A DNA stretch of 64,000 nt from Desulfobulbaceae bacterium (GCA_020444175.1 JAHLLM010000008.1:62001-126000), one strand, 5' to 3'. Positions 43,844 to 53,455 are shown, numbered from the stretch's first letter. The notes: generated from the sequence alone by a model not told the origin. Numbers and translations: made by a program.

Positions 43844-45229
43844 ATGGCAAAAAAAACAACAAAACTCAGTCATTTTTCCCAGTGGAAAGCTCTGGGTATC
43901 ATACCGGTTATTGTTGCTGTCCTGGCAGTTGTTATTCTGGTCAAATCAAAATCAGGCCCGCAACAAAAAGAAGCAGGAGAAACTTCGCGAGTTCTGCGGG
44001 TAATGAAGGTTCCCGTAGTAGATTTAATCCCGCGCACCATCGGCTACGGCATTGCCGAGCCGGGTAAAGTGTGGCGGGCTGTTGCCGAAGTACGGGGACG
44101 GGTTGTTGAAGTTCATCCCCGTCTGAAGGCTGGAGCGTTACTTAAAAAAGACGATCTGCTCCTGAAAACGGATCCCACTGAATATAGGCTGGCGGTTGCC
44201 GTATTTCAGGCCGGTATCGCCCAGACGAAAGCGGACCTTTCCGAACTTGCCGTCCAGGCGGAGAACACAACAGCTTCCCTGAAAATTGAGAAACGTTCCC
44301 TGGTGCTGGCCGAGCAGTCACTGACAAGAAAGAAAAACGCTCTGGAAAAAAACACCATTTCCGCAAATGAAGTCGATCTGGAAGAACGCAACGTTCTGAT
44401 CCAGCGGCAACGTGTCCAGGACCTTGAAAACACCATGCACCTTATTCCCTCCCGGAAAAGGGCGCTTGAGGCAAAACTGGCCTCAAACGAGGCGGGCCTG
44501 GAACAGGCTCGACTTGATTTGGCCAAGACCGTTTTTACAGCCCCTTTTGACTGCCGCATAGGCTCGGTCAGTATCGAACCGGGCCAATATCTTGCCGCCG
44601 GCCAGGTACTCTTCGAGGCTCACGCAACAGCCGTGACCGAAGTTGAGGCCCAGGTGCTCGGAGACCACCTGCGTCATCTCATCGGCGTCAAAAATGACAC
44701 TGAATTGCAGACGTCCATGTTCAGGGAGGTCGGTCGAAGGCTCGGCAATATAAAGGCAATCGTTCGTATTCGAAGCGGCAACTGGAACATCGAGTGGCAG
44801 GCCAGGGTCGATCGGCTGCGGGAAAGCGTCGATCCCGACACACGCGCCTTTACTGTTGTTGTGGCAGTAGACAGACCTTACGATAAAGTCATTCCCGGCA
44901 GACGGCCACCGCTTAGCCGCGGGCTCTTTTGCGAAGTTGAGCTGAAGGGACCACCACACCCGGGCAGCATTGTTATTCCCAGGGCTGCCCTGCATAATGA
45001 TAAAGTGTTCATTCTAGATAAAGAGAGCCGCTTGCAGCCGGTAACGGTGACAACCGCTTTTGTCCAAGCCGACCTGGCAGTCATTGATTCCGGCCTGACA
45101 GGCGGCGAAACCCTGATCGTCTCCGACCCCACCCCGGCCATAAACGGCATGCTGGTTACGCCGGTGTGGGACCGGGAGGCGCATGACAGGCTCCTTGCCG
45201 AAGCCGGAGCGGAAACGGTGTTGCAATGA
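43844..45229 (+). CDS. RND efflux periplasmic adaptor
   Basis: A 461-residue membrane fusion protein. An N-terminal anchor helix (about 17-35) precedes a lipoyl half-motif (GRVVEVHPRLKAGALLKKDDLLLKTD), a long coiled-coil hairpin (about 120-230), the second lipoyl half (TVFTAPFDCRIGSVSIEPGQYLAAGQVLFE) and beta-barrel and membrane-proximal domains. It links the inner-membrane pump to the outer-membrane channel. The start codon of the pump gene lies within its stop (ATGATAG overlap), giving a three-gene operon. Confidence 0.92.
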   Translation: MAKKTTKLSHFSQWKALGIIPVIVAVLAVVILVKSKSGPQQKEAGETSRVLRVMKVPVVDLIPRTIGYGIAEPGKVWRAVAEVRGRVVEVHPRLKAGALLKKDDLLLKTDPTEYRLAVAVFQAGIAQTKADLSELAVQAENTTASLKIEKRSLVLAEQSLTRKKNALEKNTISANEVDLEERNVLIQRQRVQDLENTMHLIPSRKRALEAKLASNEAGLEQARLDLAKTVFTAPFDCRIGSVSIEPGQYLAAGQVLFEAHATAVTEVEAQVLGDHLRHLIGVKNDTELQTSMFREVGRRLGNIKAIVRIRSGNWNIEWQARVDRLRESVDPDTRAFTVVVAVDRPYDKVIPGRRPPLSRGLFCEVELKGPPHPGSIVIPRAALHNDKVFILDKESRLQPVTVTTAFVQADLAVIDSGLTGGETLIVSDPTPAINGMLVTPVWDREAHDRLLAEAGAETVLQ

Positions 45230-48200
45230 TAGTCAACTTTGCCCGGCATCCTACAGCGGCCAATCTCCTCATGCTGGTATTTCTGGCCATGGGGGTGTTG
45301 ACCCTGTCGGAAATTCGCCGGGAGACATTTCCCGATTATGCTCCCAAAGAGGTCCGGGTGCAAATCCCCTATCCGGGCGCCACTGCCGAGGACGTGGAGG
45401 AAGTCGTCTGTCAGCGGGTTGAGGACGCGCTTGACGGCGTGACTTTTGTCAAGGAAATCCGCTCCGAAGCGCGGGAAGGCCTGGCCCTGGTTACTGCCGA
45501 GATGGATGATACCGGGAATTTCCAGGTCTTTATGGATGATGTTGACAAGGAAATCAATGCCATTTCCGATTTTCCCGAGCAAGTAGAAGAGCCGATGATT
45601 ACCGAGGTCGGCAAAACGGATCCGGTTATCTCGATCATTGTTTCAGGGCCGATGCCCACGCCCGACCTGAAAGCATATTGTGAAGACCTGAAAGACCGCA
45701 TGCAGGAAGCAGGTCTTTCTTTGATCGACATTGAAGGATTCTCGGAGCACCAGTTCCGCATCGAAGTCTCCGACATTGCCTTGCGGAGAGTGGGCATGAG
45801 TGTCGCCCAGCTTGCCGAAATGATTGCCGCCCAGAATATCGACCTGCCGGTCGGTGAGGTGGAAACGGCCGACCGTGACATTGTGCTGCGCTTTGTGGAC
45901 CAGAAAGGCTCAATCCACGAACTGGAAAAGCTGGTCATCAAGTCCGGAGAAAAAGGCGCGGAAGTGGTGCTCGGCGATGTGGCCGTCATTCATGACGCCT
46001 TTGAGCTTGCTGAAGAAAAAAACATGGTAAACGGCAGGCGCAGCGCCACACTGCATATCAAGAAAACAAAAGAGCAGGATACCATCCGCATTGCAGGAAA
46101 GGTGAAGGCCTTTGTAAAAGCCGAGCAGCAGCGCCACCCCCAGATAAATCTGGCCATCACGGAAGACAACTCCATCATATTAATTGACCGTTTGCAGATG
46201 CTTATTACCAACGGCTGGCAGGGATTGCTTCTGGTCTTTCTGGTCCTGTGGCTTTTCTTTAACCTGCGGATTGCCTTCTGGGTGGTTGTCGGTTTGCCGG
46301 TCTCTTTTTTCGGGGCATTTTTTTTCCTGCCCTTCCTGGGCCTGACCATCAACATGATGACCATGGTGGGGCTTCTCCTGGCTCTCGGCCTGTTGATGGA
46401 TGACGCCATCGTTATTGCCGAAAATATTGCCGCTCACCGGCAGCGCGGCAAAAAAGCCCTGGCGGCGGCGGTGGACGGTACCAGGGAGGTGGCAGCCGGA
46501 GTCGTCTCCTCCTTTATCACAACCTTATGCGTTCTCGGCCCCCTCGCCTTTATTTCAGGGCAGATCGGCAAGGTGCTCAAGGTGGTGCCCATGATCCTTA
46601 TCCTGGTTCTGGCTGTGAGCCTGGTGGAAGCCTTTTTTATCCTGCCCGCCCACTTGACGCACGCCATGCACAGCTATGATCCCAAAAAGAGCAATCGGCT
46701 GAGAAAAAAATTCGATGCCTTTATTGAATGGATGCGTGAAGACCTGGTGGGACGCTCCGTCGATTTCCTCCTTAAGTGGCGCTATCTCTTTATCGGTTCC
46801 GTGATCGGTATGTTTGTCCTGTCTCTTGGCCTGGTGGCCTCCGGAAAAATCAAGATAAAGGGATTTCCTGAAATAGAAGGCGATGTTGTTGTCGCTCGTC
46901 TGCTCATGCCCCAGGGAACACCTCTGCAAAAAAGCGAAGAGGCGGTAGGGCGAATTCTTGCCGGCCTGGATGAGATGAACAAAGAATTTCAGCCAGTTCA
47001 ACCTGACGGGCAGGATCTGGTTTTGAGTGCCAATGTCCAGTTCAGTAAAAATGATGAAGCCTATGAAGAAGGTCCCCATGTGGCAACGGTAACCGTTGAT
47101 CTGCTTGCCGCGGAAAAGCGGACGGGCCGTATTGATGATTACCTGGCTGTCTGGCGCCAGAAGACCGGGCCGCTTGCCGATGTCATCAGTCTGAATTTCA
47201 GTGAACCAGGTTTCGGTCCGGCCGGCCGCCCTATTGAAATCCGGGTACGGGGCAATGACCTTGACCGCATGAAATCGGCAGCATTGGAAATGCATGCCTG
47301 GTTTTCGCAATTTAAGGGAGTGCTGAACCTGTCCGACGACCTCCGGCCGGGCAAGCCGGAACTCAAAATTCGCCTTAAAGAAGGAGCGACCAGTCTCGGT
47401 GTTGATGCGGCAACCATTGCCGGTCAGTTGCGGGCCGGTTTTTTCGGCGTCACTGCCGATGAAATACAGATCGGCAGTGAAAGTTATGAAATTGACGTGC
47501 GACTGCAGGAGCAGGATCGGCAGAGCCTTGCTGATCTGGAAGATTTCAAGGTTATTCTCCCTGACGGCAGGCAGATCCCGATCAGCGCCTTGGCGGAGTG
47601 GGAAGAAGGTCGAGGCAGAGCGCGCATAGCCCGCCATAACAGCATGCGGGCCGTTACCCTGCGCGGCGACCTGGACACCCGTATTGCCAACGCCAAAGAG
47701 CTGCTGGCTTTATTTCAGCACAGTTTTCTGCCGGAATTTGCAGACAAATATCCTGAACTTCAGGTAACCATAGCCGGTGAAACCGAAGAATCGGCTGAGA
47801 CGCAATTCTCCATGCTGCGGGGCCTTGCCATCGGCCTGATCGGCATATTTATCCTGTTAAGTTTCCAGTTCCGCAGTTACGCCGAGCCCTTTATTGTTAT
47901 GGTAGCCATACCACTGGCGCTCATCGGTGTCGTCTGGGGACATTTCATCATGGGAGTACCGATAAGCATGCCCAGCCTTCTCGGCTTCAGCGCCCTGGCC
48001 GGCATCGTGGTCAATGATTCCATCCTGCTGGTGCTGTTTCTCAAAAATTCCAGGGTCCAGGGGCTCTCCGCCCATGATGCGGCCGGCCAGGCGAGCAGGA
48101 GCCGCTTTCGAGCCGTACTTCTGACATCGGCGACAACCATAGCCGGTCTGCTGCCCCTTCTTTTCGAAAAAAGCCTGCAGGCGCAGATCCTCATCCCCCT

Positions 48201-48366
48201 GGTGGTCGCCGTTGCCTTTGGCCTCCTGGCGTCAACTCTTCTTGTCCTGCTGGTCATCCCCTGCCTCTATCAGATTCTTGATGACTTGGGGCTGCATGAA
48301 AAGATAACTGCAGACGAAAGTGAGGAGACCACAAAGAGTACTGCTGCTCCGGAGATGCCGATATGA
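45226..48366 (+). CDS. RND multidrug efflux permease
   Basis: A full-length 1046-residue inner-membrane pump of the hydrophobe/amphiphile efflux type. It has an N-terminal helix (NFARHPTAANLLMLVFLAMGV), two large periplasmic loops and twelve membrane segments. The helix 4 proton-relay motif is GLLMDDAIVIAENI. The second half has ALAGIVVNDSILLVLFL. It exports organic molecules using the proton gradient with the adaptor before it and the channel after it. Substrates cannot be inferred. No regulator gene is attached to the operon. Confidence 0.95.
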   Translation: MIVNFARHPTAANLLMLVFLAMGVLTLSEIRRETFPDYAPKEVRVQIPYPGATAEDVEEVVCQRVEDALDGVTFVKEIRSEAREGLALVTAEMDDTGNFQVFMDDVDKEINAISDFPEQVEEPMITEVGKTDPVISIIVSGPMPTPDLKAYCEDLKDRMQEAGLSLIDIEGFSEHQFRIEVSDIALRRVGMSVAQLAEMIAAQNIDLPVGEVETADRDIVLRFVDQKGSIHELEKLVIKSGEKGAEVVLGDVAVIHDAFELAEEKNMVNGRRSATLHIKKTKEQDTIRIAGKVKAFVKAEQQRHPQINLAITEDNSIILIDRLQMLITNGWQGLLLVFLVLWLFFNLRIAFWVVVGLPVSFFGAFFFLPFLGLTINMMTMVGLLLALGLLMDDAIVIAENIAAHRQRGKKALAAAVDGTREVAAGVVSSFITTLCVLGPLAFISGQIGKVLKVVPMILILVLAVSLVEAFFILPAHLTHAMHSYDPKKSNRLRKKFDAFIEWMREDLVGRSVDFLLKWRYLFIGSVIGMFVLSLGLVASGKIKIKGFPEIEGDVVVARLLMPQGTPLQKSEEAVGRILAGLDEMNKEFQPVQPDGQDLVLSANVQFSKNDEAYEEGPHVATVTVDLLAAEKRTGRIDDYLAVWRQKTGPLADVISLNFSEPGFGPAGRPIEIRVRGNDLDRMKSAALEMHAWFSQFKGVLNLSDDLRPGKPELKIRLKEGATSLGVDAATIAGQLRAGFFGVTADEIQIGSESYEIDVRLQEQDRQSLADLEDFKVILPDGRQIPISALAEWEEGRGRARIARHNSMRAVTLRGDLDTRIANAKELLALFQHSFLPEFADKYPELQVTIAGETEESAETQFSMLRGLAIGLIGIFILLSFQFRSYAEPFIVMVAIPLALIGVVWGHFIMGVPISMPSLLGFSALAGIVVNDSILLVLFLKNSRVQGLSAHDAAGQASRSRFRAVLLTSATTIAGLLPLLFEKSLQAQILIPLVVAVAFGLLASTLLVLLVIPCLYQILDDLGLHEKITADESEETTKSTAAPEMPI

Positions 48367-49802
48367 AGTTTGTCTATGCTGCTTTCCAACTTTCTTCCTG
48401 TCTGCCGATCTGCAGGATGATTATTACCATGCTTGCTCCCCTTATTCTGCTGGTCGGATGCGCTGTCGGGCCTGATTACACAGGTCCTCCAGGCCTTTCA
48501 CACGATATGGCTTCCTGGGAGAACCTCCGTGAAGCAGATTTTACATCAGCGCAGCAAGACATCGGTAAATGGTGGCAATACCTGGGAGACTCGCGACTTG
48601 ATTCCCTTATCAATATGGCCCTGGAGAACAATTTCGATCTGCAGCAGGCGCGTTCCAGGGTAAGGGAAGCACGAGCGCAGCGCAAAATAGCCAAAGCTTC
48701 GGAATGGCCGTCACTGGACCTGTCCGGTTCAGCTTCCCGCAGCAAGAGCGGCGATACACCCGGTGATTCGCTCTATATTGCCGGTCTTGATGCGGCATGG
48801 GAGATTGATATTTTCGGGCGGGTCAAGCGCTCGGTTGAAGCCGCATCAGCCGACGTGGCGGCAACCGTGGAAAGGGAACGGGACGTCCAGGTGAGTCTGC
48901 TCGCTGAAGTGGCCTTGAACTTCATTGATGTTCGTTCCTTTCAGAAAAGACTGGAACTGGCCCAAGCCAATGTTGCCCTGCAGGAGCAAACCTATAATCT
49001 CATAAAAAGCCGCATGGAGTTTGGTCTTGCCGCCGAACTCGAGTTGCGGGAGAGTGAAAGCAATCTGGCCAATACCCGGTCCCGGGTTCCTCCCCTCAAA
49101 ATCGGCTTGAACCTGGCTATGCACCGGCTGGCCGTGCTTGTCGGCCGCAAACCGGGCACGCTCAATGAATTTCTGGCCGAGCCGGCTGATATCCCTGTGG
49201 CGCCTCAGGAAATTCCAGTAGGAATACCGGCTGATCTGCTGCGCAGGCGACCCGATATCAGGCAGGCCGAGCGCGAACTGGCAGCCCAGACGGCCAGAGT
49301 CGGTGTGGCAATGACAGATCTCTATCCACGTTTCACATTCAGTGGGATATTGTCTTTCCAGGCCACCGAGACATCAAATCTGTTCACTACTCTGGCACGC
49401 AGCCTGTCTCTTGGACCGGCTTTTCAATGGAATATCTTGAGTGGAGGCAGTGTAAGAAACAACATAACGGTTCAGAATGAAAGGCAGAAACAGGCATTGC
49501 TCAATTATGAAAAAAGTGTGCTTACGGCGCTTGAAGAGACGGAAAACGCTCTGGTTGCCTATGCACGCGAGCTCGACCGCAGGGAGGAGCTGCAGCGGGC
49601 TGTTGCCGCTTCAAGGAAAGCCGTCCGGCTGGCTGAGTCCATGTACAAGGACGGGCTGCGGGATTTCAGCCACGTGCTCGATGCCCAGCGAAGTTTATTT
49701 GCCCAGGAGGATCAGCTTGCCGCCAGCAATGCCGATGTCACCGGTAATTTGATCCGTTTATACAAGGCCCTTGGCGGTGGATGGTTCGCAGTTGAGAGAT
49801 AA
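48363..49802 (+). CDS. Outer-membrane efflux channel lipoprotein, NodT/OprM type
   Basis: A 479-residue TolC-like channel. The signal ends in a lipobox LVGC followed by AVGPDY, the usual start of OprM/NodT lipoproteins. Two outer-membrane efflux protein repeats follow (about 80-265 and 290-470), including RRRPDIRQAERELAAQTARVGVA. The start overlaps the permease stop by four bases; ATG at 48417 is an alternative that gives a shorter, more ordinary signal peptide. It completes the tripartite pump. Confidence 0.93.
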   Translation: MKFVYAAFQLSSCLPICRMIITMLAPLILLVGCAVGPDYTGPPGLSHDMASWENLREADFTSAQQDIGKWWQYLGDSRLDSLINMALENNFDLQQARSRVREARAQRKIAKASEWPSLDLSGSASRSKSGDTPGDSLYIAGLDAAWEIDIFGRVKRSVEAASADVAATVERERDVQVSLLAEVALNFIDVRSFQKRLELAQANVALQEQTYNLIKSRMEFGLAAELELRESESNLANTRSRVPPLKIGLNLAMHRLAVLVGRKPGTLNEFLAEPADIPVAPQEIPVGIPADLLRRRPDIRQAERELAAQTARVGVAMTDLYPRFTFSGILSFQATETSNLFTTLARSLSLGPAFQWNILSGGSVRNNITVQNERQKQALLNYEKSVLTALEETENALVAYARELDRREELQRAVAASRKAVRLAESMYKDGLRDFSHVLDAQRSLFAQEDQLAASNADVTGNLIRLYKALGGGWFAVER

Positions 49803-49884
49803 CGGGCAGCAGGCTCAGGCGCCATGAAAAGCAAAATGATTTACCACTACTCTTCAGTTTGAATACATAAAAAGGATGATTCAC

Positions 49885-50265
49885 ATGATGACTTTAGATG
49901 AGTTGAAAAAACATCGAGAAATTATAAACGAGATTGACTGGAATATGACTCCGGAAAAAGCTGTGGATATGTACCTTGAATGGGGATCAGGCTGGACGCG
50001 GGGCAATGATTTTGTCAGTGGCAATGACCAGTCGGTCTATTTTGTCCTCTTTGACTGGGAAACTCCCCCCCAGGTTACCCTGATCCGGAGAAGCATGAAA
50101 GAATCCCTGGAAATTGCCAAAATACCTGTCCCTGCTGATCTTTTCCATGAGGCATGTGCTGAAGACGGCTACAGGCCGGGAGGAACGGTGCATCGCTTAA
50201 ATGATAAACTAAAACAATGGCTTGCAAAAGAAATCGGTGGGCCTCCCATTGATTTTGCAATATAA
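49885..50265 (+). CDS. Small conserved protein resembling DVU0772 family
   Basis: A 126-residue cytoplasmic protein beginning MTLDELKKHREIINEIDWNMTPEKAVDMYLEWG. The WNMTP and YLEWG segments, the central SVYFVLFDWETPPQVTLIRR strand region and the lysine-rich end resemble a small family found in sulfate reducers (DVU0772-like). No function is known. ATG 49885 was preferred over 49876 because AAGGA lies eight bases before it. It follows the efflux operon by 83 bp. Confidence 0.75.
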   Translation: MMTLDELKKHREIINEIDWNMTPEKAVDMYLEWGSGWTRGNDFVSGNDQSVYFVLFDWETPPQVTLIRRSMKESLEIAKIPVPADLFHEACAEDGYRPGGTVHRLNDKLKQWLAKEIGGPPIDFAI

Positions 50266-50308
50266 TGAATGTAACTCTTCAAAAAAATAAAGAAAAAGTG
50301 AGGAAATC

Positions 50309-50698
50309 ATGAAAAAATGTATGTTGTTTTTCCTTTTGTTTATATGTGTGAGCTTGTCGGCAACTGTACAGGCAAAATCCGGCCATAACCAGGCTGCTGA
50401 TCCCGAGATCACAAGTCTCACGCCATTAATAGATTATTCGGAAAGCGGCTTTACCAAAAAAGTCATCTTCCGGGGTAAAGAGTATATGATTCTGCTCTTT
50501 GCCTTCAAACAGGGTCAGCAGCTAACACCTCATACTATTCCAATTGATGCCTTTGTTCACGTTCTTGAAGGGACTGCGACCGTGATCATAGACGGGAAAG
50601 AGTATACTGTGCAAGCAGGACACAAGATCGTGTTGCCCAAAGATCTTCCCCATGGCCTTACGGCATATGAGGATTTTAAAATGCTTCTTGTCAAGTAG
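50309..50698 (+). CDS. Secreted cupin-domain protein
   Basis: A 129-residue single-domain cupin with a cleavable signal peptide (residues 1-22, ending VQA), so it works in the periplasm. The metal site is reduced: TPHTIPIDAFVHVLEG carries His and Glu residues and the later LPHGLTA supplies a His. Together with the cytoplasmic cupin at 40328 it is one of two cupins in the window, but they are not close homologues. AGTGAGGA precedes the ATG. Function unknown. Confidence 0.85.
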   Translation: MKKCMLFFLLFICVSLSATVQAKSGHNQAADPEITSLTPLIDYSESGFTKKVIFRGKEYMILLFAFKQGQQLTPHTIPIDAFVHVLEGTATVIIDGKEYTVQAGHKIVLPKDLPHGLTAYEDFKMLLVK

Positions 50699-50722
50699 TG
50701 ATTGATTGAAAAATTATTTAGT

Positions 50723-50866
50723 TAGTGCCTGTCCACAAATGGCCATTTTGACCGATATCTTCGTCATGCTTAAAAAATTATCCTCGGAATATCATATATA
50801 TGCCTCCGGTAATTTTTTGCGCTATCCTTGATCTCGAACAAAATGACCATTTGTGGACAGACACTA
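50723..50866. repeat. MITE-like element, family 1 copy C
   Basis: A 144-bp element with the best-preserved ends of the three copies: TAGTGCCTGTCCACAAATG and CATTTGTGGACAGACACTA, 17 of 19 positions complementary. The whole element is itself a long imperfect palindrome. It ends 22 bp before the DUF3124-like gene and may carry or alter its promoter. Confidence 0.85.
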
Positions 50867-50888
50867 GCTATTTAAATTGGAGAGTCCC

Positions 50889-51377
50889 ATGAAAAAAAAT
50901 TATCTTTTTGCCTGGTTGATTATTTTTTTATTCATTTGTTTTTTATCACCCCTGCCTTTACATGCTGACGAGAAAATTGCTTTGTCCGGCGGGCAGATTA
51001 TTTATGTGCCGGCATATTCACATATTTACAGCGGCAACAATGAAAAGCCTTTTTTATTGACGGTAACATTAAGTATCAGAAATATTGACCCTGAGCATCA
51101 AATCAAAATTACCAAAATCGATTATTATGAGACGCAAGGAAAACTTTTAAAGAAATATTTAGATAAGCCTGAGATGCTAAAACCATTAGAATCATTACGT
51201 TTTGTCATACCAGAACATGATGAAAGTGGAGGGTCAGGGGCAAATTTTTTAGTTGAATGGAAATCCAAAGATACTGTTAATCCACCTATTGTTGAATCAA
51301 TAATGATTGGCACCCAAAGCCAGCAAGGCGTTTCTTTCACATCGCGGGGGCAGGTAATCAATACCTCCGATAAGTAA
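50889..51377 (+). CDS. Secreted DUF3124-like protein
   Basis: A 162-residue exported protein with a signal peptide (1-27, ending LHA). The mature part, GGQIIYVPAYSHIYSGNNEKPFLLTVTLSIRNID followed by ITKIDYYETQGKLLKKYL, fits the DUF3124 family, a beta-rich domain of unknown function. The start at 50889 has GGAGAG upstream; earlier in-frame codons are not credible. It is lower in GC than its neighbours and lies directly behind a MITE-like element. Confidence 0.8.
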   Translation: MKKNYLFAWLIIFLFICFLSPLPLHADEKIALSGGQIIYVPAYSHIYSGNNEKPFLLTVTLSIRNIDPEHQIKITKIDYYETQGKLLKKYLDKPEMLKPLESLRFVIPEHDESGGSGANFLVEWKSKDTVNPPIVESIMIGTQSQQGVSFTSRGQVINTSDK

Positions 51378-51783
51378 TTAATTTCTTTAAAGTCTGCTCC
51401 TTTGCAGCAGAAAACACATTTGATCCCCTAGGGGTTGAACCTCAATAAGGGTTTGGTGCAGGGCACGCCTGTAGCCGAAGACAGAAATCAAAGGCAGAGT
51501 TAGTTGTCAAAGATCTGGCTGCTCACTGTTGGCAGATTCGAAAAAAAATGAGTTTTTTTCGGTAACGGGTATTTCTACTTTGATCCTTTGCATGTCTTTT
51601 GTTTATTTTGTACATTATGCCGTACATTATATTGACACATCAATGTTGATTTTGAGGGGAATACATGTGAACTCAGCGGCTGGCCACCCAGGCTGCCTGC
51701 GTCAGCGCCGCCAGTGATTGGTTATGGCATTTTCTTGCCAAATCTCCCTCAATTTTTCTCCCTATTTTCCTTTTTTTTAAATT
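51378..51783. other. Intergenic region with no recognised gene
   Basis: About 400 bp between the DUF3124-like gene and the first operator of the second alcohol dehydrogenase. A 62-codon frame at 51529-51717 has a hydrophobic middle but no ribosome site, and is probably chance. Confidence 0.5.
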
Positions 51784-51802
51784 ACGTGTCAATATGACCC
51801 GT
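51784..51802 (+). promoter_or_regulatory. Upstream activator site 1 of adh2-hdr-flx
   Basis: ACGTGTCA-ATA-TGACCCGT, centred at 51793; one mismatch from the shared palindrome. Confidence 0.7.
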
Positions 51803-51918
51803 AAGCTGTTTTCACTGTTTCATTCTGTCCCCTGTCCTTAAGACCCCTTTGCTGGCGTGTTTTAAACTCTTTCAACCACTCCGCTCACCGGTTCCCGTAA
51901 AATTTCCCTTGTTCCCAA

Positions 51919-51937
51919 ACGGGTCACAATGTCCCGT
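51919..51937 (+). promoter_or_regulatory. Upstream activator site 2 of adh2-hdr-flx
   Basis: ACGGGTCA-CAA-TGTCCCGT, centred at 51928, 62 bp upstream of the -24 GG. The spacing is nearly the same as at the first adh promoter (65 bp). Confidence 0.75.
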
Positions 51938-51988
51938 TGAATATAGTGTGTCTTGTGTAACTCTATGATTTTACACCATTTTGTTTGG

Positions 51989-52004
51989 TGGCACAGTGGT
52001 TGCT
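51989..52004 (+). promoter_or_regulatory. Sigma-54 promoter of adh2-hdr-flx
   Basis: TGGCACAGTGGTTGCT is an exact match to TGGCAC-N5-TTGC(T). It lies about 213 bp before the dehydrogenase start, which implies a long leader of roughly 200 bases. Confidence 0.88.
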
Positions 52005-52216
52005 ATAAGCAGAGGTACGCGGTTTTTGGATCCAAACTAAATTTATGGAAATGTGATGGTCTCGCATTTATGCCCATTAGGGTAAAAAGCTCAAAAGCTG
52101 ACCATCCGCCAACGTAGTATCAAAGGATTACGTACATGTCGGCGACGGTTGAGTGGGGTGTTGCGAAACCGTCAAATGTAGCTCAATTCATTATTTCAAA
52201 AAAAGGATGGTACATC

Positions 52217-53398
52217 ATGGCTGTTCAAGAACAAGTGTATGGATTTTTCATTCCCAGTGTGACTCTTATCGGTATCGGCGCTCATAAAGAAATTCCTGCT
52301 AAAATCAAGGCCCTCGGCGGCAACAAACCTTTTGTGGTTACTGATAAAGGTATCACCGGTGCGGGTATAACAAAACAGATCACAGATCTCCTCGATGACG
52401 CAGGTATGGAATACGTTGTCTATGACGACACAATTCCAAATCCCACGGACAAAAACGTTCATGATGGCGTAAAAATCTACCAGGACAACAACTGCGACAG
52501 CCTTATCACCCTGGGCGGCGGCAGCTCTCATGACTGTGGCAAGGGAGTCGGGCTTGTCATCGCCAATGGCGGCAAGATTCATGACTATGAAGGCGTAGAC
52601 AAATCAACAAACCCGATGCCTCCCTATGTTGCGGTCAATACCACCGCCGGCACCGCCTCTGAAATGACCCGTTTCTGCATCATTACAGATACAAGCCGTA
52701 AAGTTAAAATGGCCATCGTTGACTGGCGTGTAACCCCAGGTATCGCTCTTGATGACCCGCTGCTCATGATGGGTATGCCTCCAGCATTGACCGCAGCAAC
52801 CGGTATGGATGCCCTGACCCATGCTGTTGAAGCCTATGTGTCAACCATTGCTACGCCAATGACTGATTCCGCGGCTGAGAAAGCCATTGAACTCATTGCC
52901 CAGCATCTCCGTCCGGCAGTAGCCAACGGCAGCGATATCGTTGCCCGCGAAGGCATGTGTTTTGCCCAGTATCTAGCCGGTATGGCGTTCAACAACGCAA
53001 GCCTTGGCCATGTTCATGCCATGGCGCATCAGCTTGGCGGCTTTTATGACCTTCCCCATGGCGAGTGCAATGCAATCCTGCTTCCCCATGTAGAGAAATT
53101 TAACCTGATTGCCAATGTTGACCGTTTTGTAAAAATTGCAAAACTCATGGGTGAGAACGTTGAAGGACTTTCCCCGCGCGATGCTGCTGAAAAAGCACTG
53201 GAAGCCATTAAAAAGCTCTCCACCGACATCGGTATTCCTGCGGGTCTTGTTGAGCTCGGCAAGCGTTATGGCAAGGAAGTTAAGGAAATTGATATTGATG
53301 TTATGACCGCCAATGCCCAGAAGGACGCCTGCGGTTTGACCAATCCGAGAGTTCCCAAGGATTATGACGTTGCCGCGATTTATAAGGCAGCAATGTAA
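52217..53398 (+). CDS. adh: Iron-containing alcohol dehydrogenase 2
   Basis: A 393-residue group III alcohol dehydrogenase with the NAD-binding GGGSSHD motif and metal ligands in MDALTHAVEAY, HVHAMAHQLGG and LPHGECNA. The ATG at 52217 is preceded by AAGGATGG; the frame extends upstream without a better start. In Desulfovibrio vulgaris the corresponding gene heads the hdr-flx operon and is needed for ethanol metabolism, and gene order here is the same. It would make acetaldehyde and NADH from ethanol or work in reverse. Its clean sigma-54 promoter suggests strong, regulated expression. A hairpin separates it from the hdr genes. Confidence 0.95.
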   Translation: MAVQEQVYGFFIPSVTLIGIGAHKEIPAKIKALGGNKPFVVTDKGITGAGITKQITDLLDDAGMEYVVYDDTIPNPTDKNVHDGVKIYQDNNCDSLITLGGGSSHDCGKGVGLVIANGGKIHDYEGVDKSTNPMPPYVAVNTTAGTASEMTRFCIITDTSRKVKMAIVDWRVTPGIALDDPLLMMGMPPALTAATGMDALTHAVEAYVSTIATPMTDSAAEKAIELIAQHLRPAVANGSDIVAREGMCFAQYLAGMAFNNASLGHVHAMAHQLGGFYDLPHGECNAILLPHVEKFNLIANVDRFVKIAKLMGENVEGLSPRDAAEKALEAIKKLSTDIGIPAGLVELGKRYGKEVKEIDIDVMTANAQKDACGLTNPRVPKDYDVAAIYKAAM

Positions 53399-53455
53399 CA
53401 TGTGTTTTTTCTCATTTCTGAAAAGACACTGACGTAAAAGCAAAACAGGTCTTTG

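Noticed and set aside
46555-47637. 360-codon open frame on the minus strand inside the RND permease gene
   Set aside because: Fully antisense to a well-supported permease with all expected motifs; the frame shows no family features.
51529-51717. 62-codon frame with a hydrophobic middle upstream of adh 2
   Set aside because: TTG start without ribosome site; the end is rich in unusual residues and it lies in a long regulatory gap.
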